64,000 bases of DNA from Cinnamomum chago (GCA_038049695.1 CP142451.1:69084001-69148000), one strand, 5' to 3'; shown: positions 12,118 to 22,870, counted from the first letter of the stretch. Numbers and translations: made by a program. The notes: generated by a model from the sequence alone, not told the origin.

Positions 12118-12212
12118 ATGTCTCAGACAACCCCAAACCACACTCAGACAGTTGCAGGGTGGGCAGCCCTTGGCTCTTCTGGAAAGGTCACACCCTTTGT
12201 TTTCAAAAGAAG
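12118..12212 (+). pseudogene. Captured exon 1 of a cinnamyl alcohol dehydrogenase-like gene
   Basis: An ATG at 12118 opens MSQTTPNHTQTVAGWAALGS followed by SGKVTPFVFKRR, ending at a donor AAG|GTATGAAT. The GWAA...SG..(T/S)PF.F.RR pattern is the N-terminus of plant CAD/ELI3-type zinc alcohol dehydrogenases, which reduce cinnamaldehydes to monolignols using NADPH. The first-exon boundary after FKRR is where I would expect it in CAD genes. With the 13900-14003 fragment it forms two consecutive exons. The rest of the enzyme is absent, so this is a transposon-carried gene fragment and not a working gene. Family assignment is from memory of the motif, not from a search. Confidence 0.7.
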
Positions 12213-13602
12213 GTATGAATCACTTAAAACTCCAATCAATCATATCAGGAAACTCTCCTTTACTTTTTCATACTAGCACTTTTTATTTTGGAGGATTTAG
12301 GCTTAACTTCCTGCCCTTTCAAATTCACATACAACCACATATACTTTCCAGACAATGCCAGTTAACTACCTGATTGATTGGTAGACATGTTTTTCCTCCA
12401 TTGTTGACCAAATCTAATTTACATTTTTTTAAGGAAAACATCATCTTTACTTTACACTAGTTTTTAGTGAAATTAGTTTTTGACCCTTTTTCTATTCATT
12501 TAAATTAAAACATCAAACTACCATCTTCTCCTGATCTAACTCAACTTATTTTATTTTATTAAACAAAAAACTAGGTCTAAATTTTACTTTTGTTTAACAG
12601 TGTAAAACCTCAAAGATTGAAAATCTCCTGTCAATTATCATGATGTTTGTTACAATAGTCTCAAGGACTACAATAATTAGGGCCCCACAAGACTTTCATA
12701 GCTTGAAAATGGAGACAGGTGGGGCCGATGGATTTAACAACGGTTTCCCGGTCTATGTTTAGTGCTGAAAATGAAATTCAGTTGAATTTCTGGCCTCCCA
12801 TTTTCTCAAATCTCAACTCCTCTCCAGGCAATGTTAGTCTACAGTCTGTGGACTAGAGAGCTCCTTGATCACACCTGTCTCTTTATTGAGCTTGCCACCA
12901 AAATTTGATCTTGATGTAACACCTCAAAAATCCTGCTGATAATTAAGCTGGCATGATCAATTACATGGGTTCTTGGAGTTGATTGAAATTGACACTCATT
13001 TCATGCCAATTCCTTGTCTTTCCAGTCAAATTGTGACTGTGTTGTTTTTGACTTACTACCACCTTCTGTTGCTTTTTCACACCTGCCACATATTTCAATT
13101 GCCAATGAATGATGTTAGAATTTCATGAGATTTGGCACTGCCCAGCTGAACAGGGAATTCTATTCTGGGGATGGGTGTTGGAGGTTTGCTTTTTGGTGTG
13201 GAGGCTAGACAATCATTCTATGAATTGGTGGTGAGTTGAAGGGAGAATTCTCCATGATAGAGGCTCACAGTTAGGGAGAAAGAATAAGATTAGAGATGAA
13301 GTTTATGAAGCTTGGAACAAGGCCTGATACTTTCTACACTTTGGAGTCTGTAAGGTAAGATGACTGGTTTCAGTTTCAGTTTCTTTCATTCCTTTTTTTT
13401 TTGGGGTGATTGGTTTTAGTTGTTTGGTCTATGGAATTAGTACCTGTTACTTGATCTTTTGTTTGAGATCTGTGGTTTTTTTTTCTATTTATTCATCAGT
13501 CCTGAGTAGCTGGTTTTCATCTGATCTAATACCTCTCTACATCTCAGTTTATTACAGTACCTCTGTTTTAGTCTCAGTCCTACCAAATGAATTCTTCCTT
13601 TG

Positions 13603-13635
<33 letters not shown>

Positions 13636-13899
13636 TCTATTTAGGATGTGGGTTGACATCTGGGCTTGGAATCTGTTATCATCTGAGAGGACAGGGAATT
13701 CTCTTAATTCCAAGCATTGTAAAACCATCAAAGGAAGCAACTTTGGGATCCAAAATGGTAGAAATCTATGGCCCACTTTGTTTTATTTGGGCTGATTTTT
13801 ATCCCCATAAGAGCAATTGTCACTGTCGATTGATCATATGTAAAGAGTTGATTTTAGTCATTTCATTTTATTATAATTTTAGTCATGTGTTTCTTGCTT
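12213..13899 (+). other. Captured CAD intron 1 (probable)
   Basis: About 1.7 kb between the two CAD exon fragments, AT-rich and without ORFs of note. A (CT)n microsatellite lies at about 13606-13633. It fits an intron carried along with its flanking exons, though other captured pieces could hide here. Confidence 0.45.
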
Positions 13900-14003
13900 A
13901 ATGATGATGTGACTATCAAGATCCTCTACTGTGGGATGTGCCACACTGATCTCCACCACATAAAGAATGACTGGGGCATCACCATGTATCCTCTAGTGCC
14001 TGG
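13900..14003 (+). pseudogene. Captured exon 2 of a cinnamyl alcohol dehydrogenase-like gene
   Basis: The frame reads [20 protein letters not shown] then [15 protein letters not shown], the zinc-binding start of the alcohol dehydrogenase GroES-like fold. The Cys of CGMCHTD is the first catalytic-zinc ligand. A donor GG|GTAATC follows at 14004, splitting the expected G-H-E motif as an intron would. The sequence before 13900 (TTCTTGCTTA) lacks a clear AG acceptor, so splicing may be impaired. The coding match is strong, so the capture is well supported. Confidence 0.8.
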
Positions 14004-14210
14004 GTAATCTTTCTTATTTCTACTAATGACTTTAATTCGGACCATGTTGTGCACATGTGAAAGCTCTGGACCCTTAGTGAAATGGGTCCTAGAATTGAGT
14101 ACCCCATTGTTTTAGGATGTAGAGTTAGCCATCGGCTTCTTGTTGGTATCTTTTGATTTTTCAAGATGTTATGCTGCAATCATTTTTATTCATCCTCTTA
14201 CCTTCTGTAG

Positions 14211-14271
14211 CCATCGGCACTTGAATATCTTGCGAAGGATCTTGGGATTGCTGAAAACACTGTTCTACAAG
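14211..14271 (+). pseudogene. Captured exon of a plastidic glucose transporter (pGlcT-like)
   Basis: Between the acceptor TTCTGTAG and a GC-type donor AAG|GCAAGT the frame reads SALEYLAKDLGIAENTVLQG. This matches the first transmembrane/loop region of the plastidic glucose transporter of the inner chloroplast envelope (major facilitator superfamily), where the family reads GALEYLAKDLGIAENTVLQG. Only this exon is present; no following transporter exon was recognised. The GC donor has the best GC-AG consensus and may be original to the gene. Confidence 0.8.
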
Positions 14272-14581
14272 GCAAGTGTAATGTGATGCTTGTTTGGGCA
14301 TTCAAAAATAAGAATTCCCTGATCATGATGCAAATAAAGCATTTATTATTGATTTATACTGAATTAACATATATTAAGCTACTTGATTCTGCCTTCATTT
14401 TTATAAACTGACATGCTACTAAAGTGAACCTCACCAATCTATTACAAATTCCTTCTTTCTCCTAACTTACCTTCTATCAAGGTTTTTATTTTCTTTCGTT
14501 ACATTTTCGACCTTTTGGCTTTACATGCATCTAGTTACATTACATGTTTAGATCTTGTGCGATTTGTGAATGCTTCTGTAG

Positions 14582-14631
14582 TACATGGAGAGCCAAATGA
14601 GTCTGTGATTGGAGAAGCAACTACAATTGGC
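14582..14631 (+). pseudogene. Exon-like fragment, unrecognised
   Basis: It follows the acceptor CTTCTGTAG and can encode VHGEPNESVIGEATTIG, ending near a GC-type donor (TTG|GCAAGC). No family recognised, and it does not look like the next pGlcT exon. Low confidence. Confidence 0.25.
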
Positions 14632-14833
14632 AAGCTTTTTTCAATCCACTCTTGGGTGGGTTGTTCCTATTTCCTATAAGGCCACCCTATCGAAGAAAGC
14701 ATCAGCACACATGAAAGCAAGAGGAATCCAGGCCTTGTAATTTTATGCAAGGTTACTTGATAATTTGTGAACAGGTTGCCTGCGGTGTTTTAATGTCCAA
14801 TAGCATTAAAATATACATGTATTGATAAGTTCA

Positions 14834-15431
14834 TAGGTTCTCTGATTTACAATCAGAGGCCAATTGTGGTTTTTTCTTCAAAATGTCAACAATTAAATTG
14901 TTAGCTTTCTCTATTGTCTTCTTCAATTCAAATAGAGTCTAAGGGCAATTTAGTCATTTCATCACTCCATCCTCACTTTCCCCTCATTTTCCCCCCTGTT
15001 TTGGGGGGGAAATTTTTGAGAGAAAAAGTACCCTTTTTCCCTCCATTTCCCCCTCCCCCATTTTCCCTCCCCCCTTCCCAAACACCCCCCAAAATCACTT
15101 TCCCTCCACTTTCCCCCCATTTTCTTCCCCCTAGGTTCTCTGATTTACAATCAGAGGCCAATTGTGGTTTTATCTTCAAAATGTCAACAATTAAATTGTT
15201 AGCTTTCTCCATTGTCTTCTTCAATTCAAATAGAGTCTAAGGGCAATTTAGTCATTTCATCACTCCATCCTCACTTTCCCCTCATTGTCCCCCCTGTTTT
15301 GGGGGGAAATTTTTTGAGAGAAAAAGTACCCATATTCCCTCCATTTCCCCCTCCCCCCTTCCCAAACACCCCCCAAAATCACTTTCCCCCCAATTTCTTC
15401 CCACCCCCCCCCCCCCCCCCCCCCCCCCCCC
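14834..15431. repeat. Tandem duplication (~300 bp) with C-rich tails
   Basis: The block beginning AGGTTCTCTGATTTACAATC at about 14836 is repeated almost exactly from about 15133. Each unit holds TCTAAGGGCAATTTAGTCAT and a C-rich tract, and ends near CCCAAACACCCCCC. The second unit ends in a run of nearly 30 C. The unit ends (CTAAGGGCAA and CAGACCCTTAG near 15440-15450) look like degenerate MITE termini. The homopolymer length may be inaccurate in the assembly. Confidence 0.7.
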
Positions 15432-15496
15432 TTCCCAAACAGACCCTTAGTAACTATGGTGAACAGATAGGACATGAATATAGTAAAACAACGCTA

Positions 15497-15701
15497 CACT
15501 ACACCAAAAATCGGAAATTGGAACGGAAAAGCGTTCCTAATCCTTCCGTTCCTAATCCGTTAAAGTGTTCCAATTTCCGTTCCAATTTGGTACCAACCGT
15601 TCCTAATCCAAATTGGAACGGAAATTGGAACACTTTAACGGATTAGGAACGGAAGGATTAGGAACGCTTTTCCGTTCCAATTTCCGATTTTTGGTGTAGT
15701 G
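15497..15701. mobile_element. CACTA-type palindromic MITE
   Basis: A 205-bp near-perfect hairpin beginning CACTACACCAAAAATCGG and ending in its exact inverse, flanked by the 3-bp duplication CTA (15494-15496 and 15702-15704). The arms contain several copies of GGAACG / CGTTCC. No coding capacity. The 3-bp duplication and CACTA ends place it with CACTA transposons. It sits inside a larger, unrelated CACTA element. Confidence 0.85.
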
Positions 15702-16178
15702 CTATAAATATGGCACGGACACGGTCCTCATACAAAAAATAAAGTATTAATATAATTATCCACTTTGACGTATCCAGGTATTACAGTACGTGCCTTTATT
15801 ACTAGCATTAGTGATTAAAACATAAATTACTACTCAAATCAATAAGGTATGCACTATTGGATTGAGTAGATTTTGGACGCATGATGAATTTACTCTAGTT
15901 GTCTCTTGTTGGAGGTAGAAGTGGAAGGAGTTCCTGGTGTGTGATTAATCTAATATTAACAGGCACACTGGTATCATACAATACAATGAAAAATAAAATA
16001 AAATGGTTGGTAAGGCTGATTTTGAAAGGGCGTGCTGCACGCGGAGCTCCTGTGAGTTGCATCACCGGTCATCAAGCATGGCTACAGATTGTCAGCTTTA
16101 ACCTTTATCTGAAAATCAATCCTCATTAGATCATTTAGATCATCCAAACCCAAATGCATATGGTGAAAATCTGCAAAA

Positions 16179-16313
16179 ATGTTTGACCCAATGGCTTCAA
16201 CTGATGCACCTAAGCATCCACCCACTTTGCCTTCTGTACAGTCATTTTCTCCTCAAAAGATATCCAGTGGTTCTATCCTAGATGGAAAGAGAAGTATAGA
16301 AGGACCAAAATGA
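16179..16313 (+). pseudogene. Possible captured coding fragment, unrecognised
   Basis: An ATG-to-stop frame of 44 codons begins MFDPMASTDAPKHPPTLPSV and continues QSFSPQKISSGSILDGKRS. Its composition is protein-like rather than AT-biased noise. No family recognised, and no clear splice signals. It may be another captured fragment. Confidence 0.25.
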
Positions 16314-17860
16314 AAAGGTAGACGCATGCATTGGAAAATGACATATGAGCAGCAGAGCAGGAAAGGCCTTCTGTTCCATTGAGCAAGACATTTGGCTTTG
16401 GAGTATGAACAGAAATTGTTATATTCTCTCCAAGGGTCTAGGGCTATGGAGTCTGGTATATATCCTTTTCAAATGTTTTTTTTTTATATATTGCCAAGTA
16501 TCCTCTATTTTCTACCTTTCTTTTCAAGCTTTGTCTGAAGTGTTGACGAAAAGGAGTATCTCCAAATGGTCACATCCCCATAGCTCTTCCCCAGAGCTCT
16601 TCCATAGCGTATGGGAAACAACCCTATGGAAAAAAACAAGCAGATAAAGGACCATAACACGTGATTCGTGTCTCATGCTCCTGCTTTCTTTTAGAAGAAG
16701 AAAACATCAAAAGGTCCCCTACACACCTCATGAGAGGGTCTTGGACTCTTGGTAGTCTTGGACAATTGCTAATTGTGGGAATTGTGGATCGAACATTGGT
16801 TGGCTTTTCACTGCTACCAAGAAGTTACAGCCAAAATCATTTTGGGGAATTCAGAGTATTAAAGTTGCTTATGACATGCCTGAATGAGATACAAGGTCCT
16901 GCAGGTTTTAACTCTTCTTCCCCCCTGCTGTAACTATGTGAATAGACATGATAATTTACTAATTAGTTATGGAACGAGCGGCATTGCCTCTTTATATGTA
17001 ATTCTCGGATTTTAATGTTTACAGAATATATGTGAGCCTGTGTTCTGCTTGAGAGCTTTTTTTTTTTTTGTAGACTTTATTGCTCCAGTGAAAAGAACAT
17101 CAAAACAGTACTAAACAAAAACAGCCCAAAACCAGGAGTGTCTCACTGAATCAAGGTAGCTGTCTCTATGCTACCATTCCAGTAAATTTTATCCATTCCA
17201 GTCAATGTAGGATGGATAGAAGTCTCCGTGCCTACTGTGTGGACTCCTCTCCACATCCACAACTAAGTAGAATCATGGGGGAGGTGGGGGAACAGAATAG
17301 CTGGACATTACCTACCACCTGTTTGCAAATTTTCAAGTCTGTTAGATAATTCTAACCCATCATCCATGGCCGTAAAATTTTAAAGGTTTTAGTAGGCACA
17401 TTTTTTTTTTAATCGAAGGGTGATTCCATCTGGATTGATGCCAAAACTGTGGGCCACCTAAGTACGTCTCTAAAGACAGAGTGGGTGGACCTCTTTTTCG
17501 TTGATCATTTAGGATCATCTCATCTATGGTCAATCTAGCCGCCTCACATTCTTTAACCTCCTGGTTACTGTTGGATTAGTAGTTAAAAAAAAAAAGATGT
17601 CTAAAATCATTTTTTTTCCCTTTGCTTTTATGATTCTGTATTTATCATGAAGCTAATGGATATGGATTTTGGTTTTCTTTTTGAAATTGTAATGATGGAT
17701 GTGGTCATCAAGAAGACAGAACAATTTTTTAGTTTTTGAACTTGGAGAAGCCTTTGTTATTCTTTTGTATGAGAGTAATGCCTGATAGAATCATGCATCT
17801 GCTCTATGACTACTTGTAGTTTGTGTCTTTCTTCTGAACTGTTCATGTAATTGTCATCAG
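16314..17860. other. CACTA interior without recognised gene
   Basis: Mostly AT-rich sequence with poly-T and poly-A runs (near 17058, 17401 and 17586). It may include captured introns or UTRs. Nothing identifiable. Confidence 0.4.
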
Positions 17861-17960
17861 GAACATGTTATACAGACTAGACATGGTTCTGTTTCTGTTG
17901 CTGTGTTTGGAGACCAAGACAAACCGGCACTTGTTACTCATCCTGATCTAGCTCTAAATC
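17861..17960 (+). pseudogene. Captured exon of an NDL (N-MYC downregulated-like / SF21) gene
   Basis: An exon-sized 100-bp fragment between the acceptor TTGTCATCAG and donor GTAAGTGC. The frame reads [20 protein letters not shown] then [13 protein letters not shown], the highly conserved start of the NDR/alpha-beta-hydrolase-like domain of plant NDL proteins, which act with G-protein beta subunits in auxin transport. Only this exon is present. Both splice sites look intact, so it could be included in a chimeric transcript. Confidence 0.85.
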
Positions 17961-18200
17961 GTAAGTGCTTTGCAGCTTGTTCAATCAGGCTATTGCATTG
18001 AATTGGGTATTGTTTACTTTTTTTAGTGAGACATTTTTTAGTCTGAATTGCTGATAGGAAGAAGTTATGGGTCTGAATGCTGTTGGCTGTAGTTAGAGAT
18101 ACAAAGTTTTGCTGATGAAAATTGTGCTACTGATATGACAATAGCTATGGAAGGACCTGATGTTTTTATAATTGCTTCAATTCCATTTGATGTTTTTCAG

Positions 18201-18250
18201 GTTGATCTAGTAGGAGGGTACTATGATGCAGGGGACAATGTGAAATTTGG
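18201..18250 (+). pseudogene. Captured exon fragment of a GH9 endoglucanase
   Basis: After the acceptor TGTTTTTCAG the frame reads VDLVGGYYDAGDNVKFG, the signature of plant glycoside hydrolase family 9 beta-1,4-glucanases. The DAGD aspartates are the catalytic-base region. A GT follows at 18251. The rest of the enzyme is absent. It is the fourth independent host-gene family in this element. Confidence 0.85.
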
Positions 18251-18950
18251 GTTAGTTTTCTTATGAACTTGTCCAAGTGGACACAAGTCAGTGGAATGTT
18301 GTGTGATCATCTTTAGGCCTGTCTGCTGCATGTTTTGGTTATCTGAGATTCAGGGAATTTTTAGATCATTTGTTATTTAGCATAAATGGTAATGGATGGC
18401 AGCTTTCCATCTGGAAAGTAGTTGCTAGTTGGCTTCATATTTTGTGACAACAGTTCTTTTTGTTCTTTTTGTGGTAGATGAACTGCATAGATTCATTTAT
18501 TCCATCCTTATTTATAGCCATGAATGTAATAATCATCAAACAAGTAAGGTACTTGAAATGCCATGAGATTGTCTAGAGCAGTTGTGGTTAGCTAAATAAA
18601 ATTAGTGGGTTTTTGCACTGGAACAAAATATATTCCAGTTGTGCCCTCTAGGGAAGCTTGCATCAACAAACCAGGCCTCATTCATTTATATTTACATTTT
18701 TTATTTTTCATTTTAACTCCCTTTTAAGCTCTATATTATGCTTTTATAATTCATAAAAGAAATCCATTTTGTATGACTTTCAGTTGTAATTTTTCTACGG
18801 ACTTGATTTAATGGAATCTCTCTGTTCTAGGGAAGAATTGTACTGTTTTCATAATTGATTTCAGTTGCTTTGTTTATATATAGTTTCACTAAAAGTTGTG
18901 CATATGACATTCTTAATCATATGTTAATCTTGCTATTTTTTTTTATGCAG

Positions 18951-19016
18951 ATTGAATCAAAATTGAAAAACAAATTTGTTAAAAGAGTCCATGCAGTTAG
19001 GATGCAGCCAACATGA
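18951..19016 (+). other. Exon-like terminal fragment
   Basis: After a pyrimidine-rich tract and the acceptor TTTATGCAG an open frame reads IESKLKNKFVKRVHAVRMQP, then T and a stop. It lies just before the 3' subterminal repeats, where a last exon of an element transcript would sit. Unrecognised. Confidence 0.25.
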
Positions 19017-19439
19017 AGGCCAAGTATGCAGAGTAACACATTGCTATATCTCAAAATGACGTTCATGAAGTTTTTTAAAACAATGGTGCAGGTATTGGAA
19101 TTGTGCAACAAGGAAATGATCATATATGAACATGTAAATTTTCATTGGCATTTGAATGTTGGTATAGAGTAGAATGTTACCAATTGTTTTAATTTTGTAA
19201 TGGTAATGGTAAAGTTCTTTCAATGTTGAAAGGATGTTTGAATATTAATATGAAGTGGAATGAATTTTCTTGTTTTATTTTTTGATGATTTTGGAATGGA
19301 AATGGACGTTGGGTGTAGTAGATTTGGTCTTGGACAATGGAATTAGCAATTTTAATTTATTTATGTGACACAGGTTGGAAGTTGACATAAATTGATATAT
19401 ATACAAGAAAAGAAAATTAAAAATTAAATAAATAAGTAA

Positions 19440-19945
19440 ATTATAATTAAAAAAACAATTATTCTCGACGAGATAAAACGCCGGCAAAAAAATTTTAAAA
19501 AGGAATTTTCATAAATTGTAAATCTTTTCCCGGCGCAAAATTAACGCCAGCAAAAGTTTTTTGAAATTTATATTTTAAAAAATAAACTTCTTTTCCCGGC
19601 GAAAAAAAAACGCCGGCAAAAGTTTTTCTATCTATTTATTATTGAAAAATAAACTTCTTTTCCCGGCGCAAAAAAACGCCGGCAAAAGTTTTTTCTAAAT
19701 TTATTATTGAAAAAATAAACATCTTTGCCCGGCGAATAAAAAATCTTCACCGGCGAAATAAAACGCCGGCAATGTATACTTTTTCCCGGCGCTACCTATT
19801 TTTCGCCGGCAATGGGTATTACTGGTGTATTTTTTTCGGCGGATTGCCGGCGCAAGAAGAATCGCCGGTAATAGTTTGTCACGGCGTTTTCTGGGCCTTT
19901 ACCGGTGCTTATTTAGCGCCGGCAAAAATGTAGATTGTTGTAGTG
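19440..19945. repeat. CACTA 3' subterminal repeats and terminal inverted repeat
   Basis: About eight units of roughly 60 bp, each with TTTTCCCGGCG and CGCCGGCAAAAG separated by AT-rich spacer, run up to the terminal GATTGTTGTAGTG. It mirrors the 5' array and supports the element boundary. Confidence 0.85.
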
Positions 19946-21075
19946 TTTTCAAAAAAGGGTCAAAAGAATTCAATATTTTAAAAACGTATGAGAGTTTGCA
20001 AAACTTATTTCACTCAAGTCCAATCCGGCAATCCATACCCACCGCCGGTAATTTTGTATAAACAAAATCTCAAAAGGAGAAAAGTGCCCCTAGTGAGTAG
20101 TAAGTAGGTAAAAAGGAAATTTTCAAAACAGTCCTAAACTGTTTAGGTGGGCACTCTATTTATTAACCTGGTCAATAGTTAATTTCACTTTTCACATCAT
20201 GATCAATCCAATATTTGGGCACACTAATTATTAAGGTAAATTTCAGTGCAATCAATGCATTGTGTTATATAAGTGACTTGGAACAAACAAAAGTGATCTT
20301 ATAGTTGGTCCAACATTTTGGAAAAGGAATGAAATCAAATGGATTTTTTTCATTTTGAATTAAAAAGAAAACTGCCAATAGTGGATGGAGATCTCTCAAT
20401 AGGACCTAAATGAAAGAAGTCCTGAAAAATTTCATACCCTTTTGAAATATTCAATTCCTTGGTCCTTTTTGAAAACCACCTAAAAAGTTTAGGAATATTT
20501 TGAAAATTTCCTTTTTACCTACTTACTAATCACTAAGGGCACTTTTGTCCTTTTGAATTTTTATTTATACAAAGTTGCCGGTGGTGGGTATAGATTGCTA
20601 GATTGGACCTGATTGAAATAAATCTTGAAAATTTTCATCTGTTGTTGAAATATTGAATTCTTTTTTGAAAATCACCCAAAATTTAAGGAATTTTTTGGAA
20701 GTTTCCCTATAACTAATTATAAACATATGCGTTGACTGTCATTATGATCATTTCAGATTTAATGAAACGGGCCATGTATTGGTAAAAATAGATTTACATA
20801 TGGTTATTCTCTCCCACTAAATGCAATTAATAATGTTACAAGATTTAGAGAAAATAAGCCCAAGCTTTTGAATTTATGCATATAAGGATAAAGAGATGTG
20901 CAACAATGTCATTTCACTTTAAAAACTTTTGGTGGTTGGAAGACCACTAATTTTGGGACCCAAAAGGTATTAAAATAAAAAAGCTGGGGCCTATTTATAA
21001 ATACTAAAACCATACGAGCCTATTTACATATCCTAAACACCTTAGGGTGGTATATGCAAAGAGCTCAACAAATAA

Positions 21076-22426
21076 GCATTCCTCCATATGGAAACAGGGT
21101 AGCCACTAATGTAATTTGTATTGGGCTGATCTCCGGTTTATTCAACCTCCTCATATCATATGCCTAGTGTAGGAAATGTCATAAATTTTGTTTCAATCAA
21201 AGGGTTAAACTAAATCTTGTTGGAAATTGCTTTACAAAAAAGCTCACCGCAAGGGAGAGCGTTTGTTTTGAGCTTTTCTAGATATTCAATGGGCGAGCCC
21301 TACTATGGAGTGGACCACACCCCTCGTGTGCAGTGTGAGCGAGACACTTTCGACGATCTGGACTCTTTAACTTTTCACGATAATCAATATCATTTATACC
21401 TTCACTGTTCACCTTGAATGACTTTCAAATGATGTCCTATCAACCATTCACTCCTAAATTAGCGTTGTGACTCAACAAACTATCACAACTAACCTATCAA
21501 AGAATTTCCTCTAATTAATTGAGGTGGATTGGTTTACATGTCATCAATGCATAATTAAGTTTTAGTTTGTTTGGAGAGAGATACAATTTTCTGTGTTAAA
21601 ATAAGTAGAAAATAATTAGTTTGAGTGGCTTGGATTCATTATGGTAAGCACTAGTATTTCTATATGTTAATGCTCACAAAGTTTTGAGAAATTATGTTTT
21701 GGAAAATGATTGGGGGAAAATACAAATTTAGCATTTTTCTTTGGATACTATTGAAAAAAACTTGCAAAAACACATATAACTTAGTTTTCAAATGATTAGC
21801 AAAAAATCAACATATACCATATGGCGAGGGACGCTTATATATATAATTGGAAATACTCACGTGCAAAAAAGAAAAAGTTGTATATGGTCATATACAAAAG
21901 AAGAATGTTCATGAGGGACAACCACGTAAGTAATTGTAAATATTTGTGTGTAAAAGAGGAAAGGTCATATATGGTCATTTGCAGAAGAAGAATGTTTATG
22001 TGCCCCCATCCTATTGTGAGGGGGGATGAATCCACATGAATATTTCTCACACACACATATATGGAAATTCTCAAAAACACCCTTTTTTCGCCCCTCTTAT
22101 TTTTGGCCATGGGGCCCTTGTTGAGTCAATCTAAACTTTTCACACAGTACCACGCTTGAATAGTCATGAGTCCAAATTTGACATTCATTCAACTTTTCCT
22201 AGCCATTGGATTGAAATCATGATAAAATGATGCATCTAAATCATTAATTCTTAGGGCTATGGATCAAAAGGTTAGGATGATCTTATGGACTCAAGATTTT
22301 GCATATAGGTAGGCCTCATATGGATCTTTCCATCTAATGGACTTCCATGATCATCATGCATTTCAGTGGGCCCAACTTAGAGGGGCATTTTTTTCTAAAA
22401 AATGTCCGAACACTGTGTAGTGCTCC

Positions 22427-22467
<41 letters not shown>

Positions 22468-22870
22468 GACCATCACTTGCACCTTTCCAAGAGAAATTCC
22501 AGGCTCCACCACTTATGCCTGTTCTTGGAAACCCATCATAATGCACAAGGGAAAATAGGCTATGTTTAGGAAATATTCTTGGACCGATGTTGGTACCTTT
22601 TTACCCCACTCCCAACGGGCATAGATTCTTGGCACTCAAATCCAAATCTTTTTTCCCATGGTTGGTATGCTATGCATGGTTGTATTGTTGCTGAGCTTTG
22701 GTAAGATTCTCTCCTTAAAAGTTTCTATGCTTTTGTTCTTTCTTTTATCGTTCCTTTTTGGGTGCCGTTCTTTTTTCATTTCTCTAAGTTTCTAATAGCA
22801 ATAGCTTGTAGTTATGTAAGGAAAGTAGCATGATTCAGATTCACATGTTTTATTCCATCTCTCCCCTTCA
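21076..22870. other. 5' flank of the thioesterase gene
   Basis: No gene seen. Two diverged direct repeats of about 85 bp lie at about 21826-22010 (shared phrases TATATGGTCAT and AGAAGAATGTT). A (TA)n microsatellite lies at about 22431-22465. The segment 22110-22560 resembles generic plant MITE-like sequence, but no ends can be set. Confidence 0.45.

Larger units (their letters stand above)
5596..19945 (+). mobile_element. Pack-CACTA element carrying fragments of several host genes
   Basis: The termini are CACTACAACAATTTGCAC and its inverted counterpart ...GATTGTTGTAGTG. They are flanked by a 3-bp duplication TTT (5593-5595 and 19946-19948), confirmed by the empty site kept in the other arm of the host element. 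Both ends carry dense subterminal repeats around GCCGGCAAAA. These are the defining features of En/Spm (CACTA) DNA transposons. The element is 14,350 bp, of which 4.1 kb is a later solo LTR. I find no TNPD-type transposase, so it is nonautonomous. The interior holds exon-like fragments of cinnamyl alcohol dehydrogenase, plastidic glucose transporter, NDL and GH9 endoglucanase genes, all on the + strand and mostly with splice signals, plus some unrecognised exon-like pieces. This is the Pack-TYPE arrangement. Confidence 0.9.
5556..20707. mobile_element. Long-inverted-repeat DNA element (family B), split by the CACTA insertion
   Basis: The element starts AGGGAAAATTTTAAAATAGC at 5556 and ends in its inverted counterpart at 20707. 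It is flanked by TATAACTA at 5548-5555 and 20708-20715, an 8-bp duplication suggesting a hAT-type or related transposase. Without the CACTA insertion it is about 0.8 kb. The arms run for about 250-300 bp: 19946-20150 (for example AGTAAGTAGGTAAAAAGGAA) is inverted at about 20440-20690. No coding capacity. The right arm preserves the uninterrupted reading GGGTGATTTTCAAAAA and so proves the CACTA target site. Confidence 0.85.
5191..21066. mobile_element. Mutator-type MITE (family A), second copy, split by nested insertions
   Basis: The left part, 5191-5555, matches the left half of the 2659-3389 copy. The match resumes after 20708 and ends at GAGCTC, 21066. Flanking 9-mers AGCAAATAA (5182-5190) and AACAAATAA (21067-21075) differ at one base, fitting an old 9-bp target duplication. 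Everything between is later insertion. The intact copy shows the empty site (CAATTATAACCAATTAC...). Confidence 0.85.

Noticed and set aside
12118-14003. A functional cinnamyl alcohol dehydrogenase gene
   Set aside because: Only the first two exons are present, followed by an unrelated transporter exon. It lies wholly within CACTA ends.
15404-15431. Long C homopolymer as a functional G-quadruplex site
   Set aside because: It sits in a tandemly duplicated C-rich repeat, and homopolymer length is unreliable in assemblies. No evidence of function.
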